This document shows, piece after piece, positions 12,274-22,075 of a stretch of DNA of 64,000 bases. Origin of the DNA: Bugulina stolonifera (taxonomy: Eukaryota; Bryozoa; Gymnolaemata; Cheilostomatida; Bugulidae); the NCBI GenBank assembly GCA_935421135.1, contig OW285197.1, forward strand, positions 7,500,223 through 7,564,222, written 5' to 3'. The notes below the pieces were generated by a model, which was not told the origin of the DNA, did not search any database, and saw nothing but the letters and a program-made list of their open reading frames with translations. Each line of letters begins with the position of its first letter. The stretch's first letter is position 1. The position numbers and the translations under genes are program-made.

Positions 12274-13366
12274 CTAAGACAGGGATAGGATGAATGACAC
12301 CACAATCAGTAGAGATTATGGTAGAGGCAGATTCCATTCCCATTAGTTATCTAATTAGATTTCCAACAAGCAGATGCACCATTTGAACCATTCAACTAAC
12401 AAACATATTAATCTGGATTTAGGTCTACATTTCTGATTTCCCATCACTTGATTAGAAGGAACATGTAAAAATTTACAGCAGTTGAGCTAAAGGCCAGGCT
12501 GTTTTACCAAGGGAATTAATGACTAAGTTAATTAGTGATAAAACATTTAATAAAACATTGAACATCAATAAACAGGAAAAACTGTTGTCTAACAACAGCC
12601 CCATAGTTCAGTATAATTTATCATATTCCTATTGAATTACGAGTCTAGATATGGAATACACATGTACTGGCTGCATACTATTACACATAATTGATGTGAA
12701 GTAGATGGATAGAGTGTTTTCATTTCCCTTGAATATTATACGTAGATGTATACATGTTTAAAGTATGTGTATTGTAGGTAAGATTGGATGCTGAAGTGTC
12801 TCTCAGTGTATCAGATTTACAGGTCTTCATGTCTATCAGCTCAGTGTAATCGTATAATCAATATATCTGTTGACAGATGAGATGGGTATAGAGAGCACCA
12901 AACCAATAACACGTTAAGATTTGTCCAATATCACATCCCGACAGTGCGGTGGTGAGATATAGGGAATGTGACTTGATTACACAAGGGATATACAAGGTCT
13001 GAGCCTAAGTGGCACCCAGAGAGACGGTGCTAGAGTGAGCGAGATAGGGTGTCTGTAGCAGAGGGATTAGGAAATTAGATCCAAATAGACAAGAACTTTC
13101 AGCCACTTAGGATGATAATCATGGATATATGGAGAGAAGAGACATTAATAGGATACTAGCTGGCTATCTATAGAGAGACTCAGTGTAATAATAGACAGGA
13201 TATTAGTATACAGCCTGCACCCTAATGAAATAGGGTAGATGTATCCATTACAGTAACACAGAGGTGCTATGGGAAGTATTAGTAAAACATTGTATTGTAC
13301 TAAAACAAAGGAGGTAAAAGCTGGTGGCAAGCTAAAGCACTGTTGAACAATAAACATTTCTTTCAG
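12274..13366. other. Unresolved intron or intergenic DNA
   Basis: No clear exon. A minus-strand frame at 13145-13372 is open but hydrophobic and without convincing splice sites. Confidence 0.35.
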
Positions 13367-13602
13367 CAACACAAGCTACTGTTCTATTCATACACTCGCA
13401 AACATGTGCCGAAACTGAAAATGCAAAACTTGCTCATTCTAGAATTCCAGACGCACAAGCAGAGAGCGATAATGAGACAGATGTATTTTCTTCTCTGCAG
13501 CCAGTTGATGCCTGTATGGATATGCGTTCACCTCAGAGTGCAGCACAAAGCATTGAAAGTCAACTCAAGTCCCTAAGAGCAGCTAGAATTGCTGAAGCTT
13601 GA
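13367..13602 (+). CDS. Candidate plus-strand terminal exon, unrecognised
   Basis: A good plus-strand acceptor (ACATTTCTTTCAG) is followed by 78 codons open in one frame and a TGA. Part of the product reads AETENAKLAHSRIPDAQAES, and it ends QSIESQLKSLRAARIAEA. The polar, helix-forming composition with little W, C or F looks coding, and the tail could form a short amphipathic helix. A second plus-strand frame is open over 13343-13576. It would be nested within the putative minus-strand gene. No upstream exon was found and no family is recognised. Confidence 0.3.
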
Positions 13603-13973
13603 GGGTAAAACATTTAATTAGTGTTTACTTATCAGATATTCTATGAATGGAAGCCCAGTTGAAGGGGCGCAAATCACTTGACGAAAATATTGCAAGTAGT
13701 TAGTTAGGCAGCCACCTTTCACAGCTCACAATAGAAACAGCTACACATGAAAATAAGCTTTGACAATTTCCATCAATAGCCTTGTTGAGACAGAAGAGTG
13801 TCAACAAAGGCCAAAGTCAGGCGTCAATCGGCAAGCCAATAATCTCGACAGCAGTTGACATCTTCAAGACATATTAAATTTTCGCTCAAATGATCAAGCA
13901 AATAATAGGACTCTAACAAATACAATTAGAATTAGATCTTGGAGAGTCTTTAGATATTGAAATTGAAACTTAA

Positions 13974-14192
13974 TTAATAACAATGGTGCCAAAGAGCCTT
14001 GCACAGGACAGAATGAACAAGGTATAAGTATATATTATAGGTATTGGCAGTGAATACTGGGTGATGTAGCAGTGCTCTGTAGTCACTGATACTATCGGAG
14101 TCTGGCTGTTTAGCAATTAGTCGTTGCAGCACCTCAACTACAGCATTTTCACTAAATCCAAGAACATTATCGAAGACCCTGTTGGCAACATT
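13974..14192 (-). CDS. Candidate exon of an unrecognised minus-strand gene
   Basis: After the acceptor GGGTTATTTGATAG the minus strand reads 72 codons beginning NVANRVFDNVLGFSENAVVE, then VLQRLIAKQPDSDSISDYRA, then a less convincing tail to TAA. The first 50 residues look like a helical-repeat protein. The true 3' border may lie before the stop. On the plus strand, ATGGTGCCAAAGAGCC with a GTATAAG donor overlaps the tail and is the competing reading. Family not recognised. Confidence 0.33.
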   Translation of the reverse strand, partial: NVANRVFDNVLGFSENAVVEVLQRLIAKQPDSDSISDYRALLHHPVFTANTYNIYLYLVHSVLCKALWHHCY

Positions 14193-14653
14193 CTATCAAA
14201 TAACCCGTTGCATCCTAGTACCACCTTGAACTGGAGAGAAGAACTAGGATTTTTATATCACTAAACTAAATGAAACTAAACTAAGCTCCAAAATGTGGGT
14301 AATAATTTGATCTATCTCTGCTACCAGCAATTTGCCCAACTCCCATTTAGGGCACAAATAGTAAAACAACATAAAATTAAGAGTGAATACTTCTGATATA
14401 TAAATAATAAATAAATTTAGTTACTGCTAGTTACTAAATTATTACTGCCTACTTCCAGAAATACTCTCACTTGTTTAAAGTTGAAACACAACAAGGCATT
14501 TACAACTTGTATTGTGTAACATAACCCCAATATGTGATACTTGAATGTAAGCAATTATTTATAATGATAATGGAAATCAGTCCTTCAATTCATTCACTAT
14601 ACAGGAAGTGGGCTCTACTAGAATTTAGTAGACCAGTGGACCTAATCTAAGTT

Positions 14654-14863
14654 CTATCTTCTTTGTTTACTTTTGGGTAACCACCAACCTTGGGTAACCA
14701 CCAACCCTGTTGCTTCAATCACAAACATGAATCTCAGTCTATTGTAAGAGTGCAAGTACTGCAATACTACTGAGTGGTCTACCAAATTATCAGCAGCATA
14801 CACATCAAGAACATGACTTATGAATTGAGTATTATGTAAGAGTTTTCTGTGGTACATCACCAC
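14654..14863 (-). CDS. Candidate exon region of an unrecognised minus-strand gene
   Basis: The minus-strand frame reads MYHRKLLHNTQFISHVLDVY and AADNLVDHSVVLQYLHSYNR with protein-like composition. It then runs into a short direct repeat (TTGGGTAACCACCAACC twice, 14686-14720) that is probably intronic. Neither border is certain, and phase with neighbouring candidates was not established. Confidence 0.22.
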   Translation of the reverse strand: MVMYHRKLLHNTQFISHVLDVYAADNLVDHSVVLQYLHSYNRLRFMFVIEATGLVVTQGWWLPKSKQRR

Positions 14864-15608
14864 ACTATTCTAATTACTCCTACGCGATCATTGTAGTTGT
14901 GTATGGCCATATTTAATGTTATGAATAGTTACACTACAGAATACAACAACTTTCTCTGTGAGTTTAATACCACTTGAAGGACCCTTCTTGGGTAATTCAT
15001 TGCATATTCAATTTTAGTCACATAGGCTACATATGATACTGCGTGTAGGCCTATATAAATATAAAATATATAATGCTTATAACGTTGAATAATTACATGT
15101 ATATTCAATTTCAGTTCAATTTGATATAATTAGGCTATTTACCATAGATAACAATTAACAACTATAATAATAATAATCATGACCATCACCATTGAACATA
15201 AATAAATCATTTATATTCATATCCATGTTAATATTCATATTCATATTGGTGTTCTGCTGATTGTGATTGTCACAGATTGAGATTTAGGAAACTCAAACTA
15301 CCCATCCACCTAGTCTACCATTTCATTGACTATCATTAGATTATATATAAATGTATCAACCACATGTCATTTAGCTAGACATTCATTAAAACAGCGTGAT
15401 TATCATTATCATGTCGTGATTGCGGATTAAGATTGTCACAATCACTATGATAATGATTGTCTTTATCTTGTGGTACGAAATTAATATCCAATATTTATAT
15501 TAATTATATTATTATTATATATTTCTAACAAACAAACAATAACATACGGTACAGCTATTATTATTTATATAGCTACATGTATATAGTCAATACCATTAGG
15601 TAACTTAC
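14864..15608. other. AT-rich DNA with simple ATTATC/TATTCATA repeats
   Basis: Very AT-rich with degenerate short repeats such as TTCATATTCATAT (15210-15250) and ATTATCATTATCAT (15398-15460). It would be intron 1 of the candidate gene that starts at 15735. Confidence 0.4.
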
Positions 15609-15735
15609 TGTGTACCAGACTTTCAACGTTGGGTGGAAATTTAATCCTTGCAGGCTGAAATAACTGGTGAAGTAGTGAAGTAGTTTGTTCCGTGGTTGCG
15701 ATAACACTTTCTTTACTAATACCTTCACACCACAT
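15609..15735 (-). CDS. Candidate first coding exon, unrecognised minus-strand gene
   Basis: A minus-strand ATG at 15735 opens 42 codons (MWCEGISKESVIATTEQTTS, LLHQLFQPARIKFPPNVESL, VH) ending at a consensus donor (CACA|GTAAGT). The same frame is open for about 27 further residues upstream with good composition (VSEFLWNLYTNVL), so a spliced upstream exon is also possible. A GC-box-like GGGCGGGG lies about 200 bp upstream, near 15930. Function unknown. Confidence 0.33.
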
Positions 15736-16770
15736 GCAACTGTTTATCACGTCTGTAAGCACGTTAGTATACAAATTCCAAAGAAATTCGCTCACCGAGC
15801 TTTCCAGTATTTTAATTGGTTGGTTAGATGTTTACATGAACGCAAGCATTACATTTATTCGCTACTAGGTTGGATTAGCGCATGGTGGACTCCACCTGTA
15901 TGGATAGGTTTGTTTACATGCAGAATAAACCCCGCCCATAAAATGAGCAAACAACTCTCATATTACATGTATATTATATTATGGGCTCTTGGTAAATACT
16001 GCATTATCTAATATCAATTCTGTCTGGAAGTGGGGAAGGCGAGAGAACAATTCTTGCCTTCTGTTAGATACATGTACATGTAGAATTAATTCTTAGCACC
16101 ACCAATGGCTTTCCTAAGATAAACCTATGTACTAACCTGACTTGCTGCAACTGCCAATTTTTGGTGTGTATGACTAAGTCCACCTGTATACCACAGGGAC
16201 AGGATGGTAGTTATTCTTCCTAATATTATTATGTAATATGAATTATGAATATACATGTAAATGATATGTAAAATACGCTGGCACTTGGCACAGGGAGCTG
16301 ATGTTGGTTCATAGGTAATAAAATCAACCCAGTTTTACAGATAAGTTATTAAATATACATGTACATGCATTGTATATAACATGCCATGTTTGTGAACACT
16401 ACACACAAACGCACACATTTACATGTTTATAAGGGTAATCACATGGGAAACTTTAAAGATGTCAAATCCTTCATAATAATTATGTACATAGTCTTAATCA
16501 GTAAAAATTTGTTAGTTAAATATTACAGTGGCACACACATGGTACACAATGTAGGCTGATCTCTGAAGTGCCACACATTCTCATATAAATACAATAGACA
16601 ATCCTACAATAGTTATTAGCCTATAGACTGAGAGACTCTCAACAGGAAATATTGTAGAGAAAAAATGGCAGCTCTTCTATAAAACAGTTCATCAGATTCA
16701 GGTTGCCCCTTCCCTCTATAATCTGGGTCAAATAGGAAATAGAGTCATAAAATGAATATAGTGCTAATAT
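15736..16770. other. Intergenic
   Basis: No gene supported. Possible promoter side of the candidate minus-strand gene. The 108-codon plus-strand frame at 15685-16011 overlaps it on the opposite strand and is taken as a shadow. Confidence 0.4.
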
Positions 16771-17433
16771 TGTAATGGTTTCTGTGATTTGGTGCGGTCG
16801 TCCTTGGACGACTATCGACCCAGAAATGAAGTGCCTATGAGTGGTAATAGGACTTCGCATTACATGAAAGATCGAGCGGTCTCAGTAACCCAAATACTAC
16901 CAAAGACGACCCATCTGATCTCAAGTCCGACCTTCAGACTATACAATGAAAGAGAGTAATCCGACCTAGTAGGCGGTTCGCTAAGCGAATGACCTAGTAA
17001 AAGGAAGAGAAAGTCTCTGTATCAAGTATAGATGTGTCTTTATTGAAAGCCAAGTGAAGACTGAGACAATGAACAGTAAAACAGTGCCCTTTATATAGTA
17101 TAAGGACTTCCGGCCGACGTGACGTCGGGAAAAGACGACGTGTGGTCGTCCGGAAGTTGCGCAACAAGATGGCCGCCGGAAGCCCGACGGCCGACCCAAA
17201 ATAGGTCGGGTTCTACAAAAGTTGCTTATAATGGTCCAATTCATGTACAAAATGAATATCAATGGATTCTGAGAGGTCGGGCCTCTGTACATGGGTATAA
17301 AAGGCATTAAAAGACTTAGATATAATCATATAATCATATACAACAATATAGAAGTAAAGTACAAGCAGATATATACATGTATGCACACAATAATGAGTGT
17401 CAGATGTAAGATACGACTGGGCGTACCATCACA
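16771..17433 (-). mobile_element. Solo LTR, copy B (inverted relative to copy A)
   Basis: This is the reverse complement of the 663-bp unit at 6811-7473, the same length to the base, with about ten scattered differences seen by eye. Read on the minus strand it starts TGTGATGG and ends ATTACA. The flanking target duplication is again ATAT. The TATA box (17090-17097) and AATAAA signal (17039-17044) are conserved. No internal retroviral-type genes are attached. Confidence 0.8.
17090..17097 (-). promoter_or_regulatory. TATA box of solo LTR B
   Basis: TATATAAA on the minus strand, at the position equivalent to the TATA box of copy A. Confidence 0.55.
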
Positions 17434-19080
17434 ATATCACTGAACTTTTTATATTCATATATATATAGTACAGGGGCGTAGGTTAGAAAAAATGAATGGG
17501 GAGGCAGAAAGTTTAACTGGGTGGGAGGGGGTGCGGAAATCAAGCAAATATAAAGGGAAGCAGTACCCAGTTTTCGAAAGTAGTGTCCTTAGGCCACTTT
17601 ATTTTGGCAACAGGGGTGGCAGTGCCTCCCTGCCGCCCCTTAAAATACGGCCCTGTAGTAGAATGTGTAAAGAAGTTGATGTGGATGATGGTAGTTGAAT
17701 GGTAAAAAGTAGTGTAGATCATACTTGCTAAGTGTCCAGATTGTGTCAGGACACCCCCTGGTTTTTGTACCTGTCCCTACTAATTTTCCAGCTGTGTTCT
17801 GACTTTTATCTATGGTGAAAATGTTACCAAACCAAACACAAGATACTACAACCTGAAAGAAGTCATTTACATTGAAGAAAATATCTAACAACCCACTAAA
17901 ATTGATAAGTTGATACTGTTCAGTGATAAGTTTTCTTCAAAAATGTACACCCAAACTATGTCCAGGGATCCTGGTGCTTGTCCAGGGACTTTGAGTCAAG
18001 AAGTCCAGATTTTTTGCTCCTGCTCCTTGGTAAGGTACGGTGTAAATGCATTTCATTTATACCTGTTCTCATCAAAATTTACCATGATATAAAATTAACT
18101 TGACGTGGCTTTGGTCTTTTCACTGGATGGTTATCGAATATGGTGTTGAAATTAAAACAGAAGTGCAGCAGTACTACAGATATACTACATTGTTATGTAC
18201 TGGACATGTACATTAGCTTTCAGATTGTACAACACACATTCATCTCCTTATGCTAAAGTCATCCATTTGAATTTGCACAAAAATATCAATGTACATATAC
18301 ATGTAGCTAGAAAACCGATTGAATATCACTGGAATTGATCACGCTAAAAATTTGATCGATTTACAAAGTGGTAGTATGAATAGCTGTACAAACCAAACTT
18401 CTATATAATAGATATAGAGCAGGTGATGCAGTTATACAATGTATATTAGGTCTTTAAACTACATTATAAAACAATACATTGTCATTGAGAACACAACTTT
18501 ATTAATAGGTATACACTCATAAATAATAACAATATAATATTACATAACATCAATAACAGAACTGACCAAAATGGCCACTCATAATTAGAAAAATAAATTA
18601 AGGGAGGACAACTTATAATTATGGTTATTAGCTTATGAGTGCCCATGGACTACTTGCCAATACAACGCTGGTACTCTCTGTATGGCGAAGTCTGTACCAC
18701 AGAACTGATATACTACATACTGTATATAGTACAGTAAAATTATACTGTTCGTAGACAATATACCATATGATACGTATTTACTACAGCTGTACACACTCTT
18801 TATAATGTGGAGTTTTGCCCAGTCAACAGAAGAGAATGCAACTCCTAGAATATCCTATATGTTGTTGCGAGCATCTATATTTGTGAGATTCATAAACTCT
18901 CTGCTATATACATAGTATATTATACAGGTTTGTAGTTGCTTAGTATATCTATCCCAAGTTTCAGAATATAACAAAAACAACTCTACACTCCACCAATTGG
19001 TAAACAATTCTGATTTTGATCTATAGAAAAATAAAAATTCAACAATACAATTCAACAATACAAATGGAGTGCTATAATAT
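17434..19080. other. Intergenic, AT-rich; includes one arm of the recurrent GACAACTT hairpin motif
   Basis: No gene supported. At about 18602-18615 GGAGGACAACTTA matches one arm of the hairpins seen at 27425 and 44613. The stretch at 17476-17660 (GGGGCGTAGG ... CCTCCCTGCCGCCCC) is a GC-rich island of unknown origin. Confidence 0.4.
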
Positions 19081-19863
19081 TCACTTTGAAGGACTACTAA
19101 CAGCTAAGTTCTCTTGGAAAGTGTTTGAACGAGGTGCGTCGGTTGCACTCTGAAGCTTCTTAGCCAAATCCAACTCATCATGCACAGACTGAACCGGGAT
19201 TTGCTTAAGTTCAGCTAAAATTATATACAAAAATTTTAGGAATAAGCTTTTTGGTAACATCAGGAAAAATAAATGTTGGGTTTATACTATTCACAACGAT
19301 ACTATTATTGGAAACACTAACCGAGCTTGCCAACAATGATCTCCACAGAGTCTTTAGTCTCATTCAGTTGGTGCAATGCCTGGATGTATACTGGAAGCTC
19401 ATCTAAGTTGTTCCCGCTAAGAAATTTATTATCCATTTATTATCAACAAGAATCAATTACTACTAAAACAGGAATCTTAGAAATATTATATGGAAATACC
19501 ATTAGAAATACAAATAGCACGAAAAATGTACTTGATCATAATTATGGCAATTATAACAAATATAGGCTTGACCTATGATTACAGGTTCGTGGCCTGCATA
19601 AATCTATGATGGGGCTAATTATTGTTCTGTACCTAAATGTTCAAGTTTTAGAACAAGCAAAACCCATAACTACATAAAATAAACAAATATAGTCATTTAT
19701 TAGTCTTCCGTAAATAAATGTCGGGGTTGTTAGTAGCTAAAGGTGTTAACTATGAAACAAGCAATGTTGCCACCTAATAGCCAAGTGGTGATGTGTACCT
19801 TTCCCTCAGTTGTTGTATCTGGAGATGTAACTTTGAGAGTTCTGATTCCTTACTCTCTGACAT
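19081..19863 (-). CDS. Small predicted coiled-coil protein, 97 aa, three exons
   Basis: Three minus-strand exons join in phase: 19799-19863, 19322-19416 and 19081-19214. All have GT...AG borders; the acceptors are TTTCTTAG and AATTTTAG. The protein starts MSESKESELSKLHLQIQQLR, continues NNLDELPVYIQALHQLNETK and DSVEIIVGKLAELKQIPVQS, and ends in a polar SSPSK tail before TGA. The first three quarters should be largely helical with heptad-like leucines, as in small subunits of multi-protein complexes; no membrane segment or signal peptide is visible. I do not recognise the family, so the role is unknown. The start is the first ATG of the exon. A SINE tail lies about 160 bp upstream. The phase-perfect joins make the gene likely real. 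Confidence 0.72.
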
Positions 19864-20019
19864 AGCTCATCACATCAAGGAACCAAAACTCCACAGCACT
19901 AAAACATGGTTCACAGATGGTAGAATAATAATGTTGTTAGGTATAATATTTATATTCAGTGTGGGCTAATCTTAGTATGAACAACAAAACAGTGATATAG
20001 TTATAGTCAGCCAGAAATT

Positions 20020-20170
20020 TCAGGTTTGATTCCGTCTCAGGTTCAGGTTAAAAATGAAGCCTCTAGACCACTCTGAAAAGCATTTGTAAAAGTAAAAGAC
20101 TTTGTAGAGGTCATTTGTGGTGTAAGGAAGGGCATCAAACCTTACATTGCTCCTATTATACTTAATGCTT
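20020..20170 (+). mobile_element. Partial tRNA-derived SINE
   Basis: GGTTTGATTCC at 20023-20033 matches the RNA polymerase III B box (GGTTCGANTCC). About 90 bp further on, GGTGTAAGGAAGGGCATC followed by AAACCTTA (20119-20144) matches the 3' part of the SINE at 41815-41960 (read there on the minus strand). The A box is not clear, so the 5' end is probably truncated. It lies just upstream of the small gene starting at 19863. Confidence 0.5.
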
Positions 20171-21120
20171 TCTCTACCCAAAAAGTAGAAAAAAGTGCAG
20201 GTCAAGTGCAGGTCTCTTTAGATCATCGCTTGTTTTCTTGGGATTAATTAATAGTGGAAAGTAAACTTGATCAATTTTCACAGTCTATACTATTCAATTA
20301 AGAAAAAATACTAAGTTAACCATAAATAACAATAAAGAAATATGATGGTTATTTATAATATAAATATCTTATCTTAACCATGATAACAACATGTGTAGGC
20401 CTATATATATAATAATAATAATTATACTATACATTATTAATAGTAAATTATGTTATTGATTATTTTAATCTATGGTATTGTTATTCTTATTGAAAATTTA
20501 ATTAGTAATTTATTTATATTATGTTTAAATTATTTTTCATTATGATTATATTAATTATATTTACTTAACTTTTTTAATAGTTAGTTACATACGATACTCT
20601 ACTATCAGTTTAATTTTCCCACTTGACTTTATAGTATAGTTGATTTATAAATTGCAATGATTACAAGACCATAATTATTATTAATTCATTTATTGCAACA
20701 ATATTATTATTATTTATTATGATAATTATAATATAATAATTAAATTAACTGAATAAATTAAATAAGAATATAATATTTATATAGGCTATGTTAATTTTTC
20801 CAAAATTAAATACATGCTAAATAGATAGTGATCACAACACATAATAAAAAATTGAGTCATTCAGAACCAATCACTATTAACATATGCCCCTTATTTCATA
20901 ACAAACTTAAACTAAAGTTCCTAAACACTTGGAAGCTTGGTGTCTAGAAACTTGTAACAAAGTTTCTATATTAATTCTATAAACTTTGCTTGTAACAAAC
21001 CATTTGCCTCTTCCGGAAATAATTCATAACTATTATTACTTCAGTAGAAGAGAATTACAATGTCGATATCTTCTGTTTCATATATCGAAGTATCTTATAG
21101 AATCTCGTTAACAATAACGG
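20171..21120. other. Extremely AT-rich spacer
   Basis: Long runs of A and T with TTATTA/AATAAT simple sequence, especially 20400-20800. No gene or element recognised. Confidence 0.5.
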
Positions 21121-21137
21121 CGGCATAAACTGTTGAC

Positions 21138-21143
21138 CACGTG
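21138..21143. promoter_or_regulatory. Palindromic E-box (CACGTG)
   Basis: GACCACGTGACC contains CACGTG, a binding word for bHLH-zip factors. It sits 8 bp before the X-box in the putative CFAP157 promoter. Confidence 0.3.
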
Positions 21144-21150
21144 ACCAGAA

Positions 21151-21163
21151 ATTGCCTAGCAAC
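21151..21163. promoter_or_regulatory. RFX-type X-box upstream of CFAP157
   Basis: ATTGCCTAGCAAC is an inverted repeat of TTGC with a short spacer and closely matches the RFX X-box consensus (GTTGCC-N-GGCAAC type). RFX factors drive ciliary genes across animals, and the next gene downstream is the ciliary CFAP157. It is about 0.9 kb before the start codon, so it would serve a distal promoter with a 5' leader exon. Confidence 0.45.
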
Positions 21164-21420
21164 AGTGAATGTAAAGATACCTCAGATTGGCTGCAGGCCC
21201 TTTCTTTTATGTTAGTACCACTCAATAAATTTTTGCAAGTCGCAACTTCTTTTTGCTGTTACATGAACCTAGCTGTTGAGAGTTTCATAACTAGCATAAG
21301 ACTGATTGACTTTGTAGATTTTAAAGTCAGTGCCAATCAGCATGTTTTTATTTTGATTATCACTTCAATTTACTAATCTTGAATGTAGAAAACTCATTTT
21401 AATATATTCAATTTTATCTC

Positions 21421-21457
21421 ATAAGTATTAAGTAGTATGATACTACTTAATACTTAT
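21421..21457. repeat. Perfect short palindrome
   Basis: 17-bp arms (ATAAGTATTAAGTAGTA and its complement) flank a 3-base TGA loop. This could be a cruciform or a tiny foldback element; no function is evident. Confidence 0.8.
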
Positions 21458-21533
21458 GATGCAGATAATATTATTGTCATGCAAACAAAAAGGTTGCGTT
21501 TACGTTCAGCATCCCAATATGCTGCAATAACTC

Positions 21534-21640
21534 TAACTGGAAACACTCATTGATTATTAGTATTAGTGGGAATTAAATGAAATCATTTTTATTTATTTAA
21601 TTCCTACTATCACTAACTAATCAATGAGTGGTTCCAGTTA
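21534..21640. mobile_element. Foldback mini-element (hairpin MITE)
   Basis: The left arm begins TAACTGGAAACACTCATTG and the right arm ends in its near-complement CAATGAGTGGTTCCAGTTA. Complementarity extends over about 45 bp per arm with a few mismatches and a short AT-rich centre. It lies 440 bp upstream of the CFAP157 start codon. Confidence 0.65.
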
Positions 21641-22075
21641 GTGAATTTAGCAATTAGCAATTTAATGGCATATTTTGAATTTTAGCTCTTCGTAGTGGAG
21701 CCGTACGTGTTTTGTTTTCTAATTGCTACTAGCTCCAGTACCACTTAATTTGTTTAGATTAATTTCTTTAGAATCTCGCTATGAGTATGGTAAGTAAGCA
21801 ATGAATAAAGGTAGATTCATCTTTTAACAATTATATACTGTAGGTGTGTGAAAATGCATTGAAAGGCATTTATACATAATGAAAACTAAGAAGTGTGGTG
21901 ACACGTACACTGTTCACATCAAATGTACATGGTTTTCTAACAATAGTAAAGTGTGATACTTTGAGAAAAGTCTTAGTGGAGAGGAAAAATATTTTGGTGA
22001 CAATGTGAAATATTGTATATACATGTATAAGCTGTCAACCCTACCTCACATCTGATGTAATGTAGGTAAGCAAAA

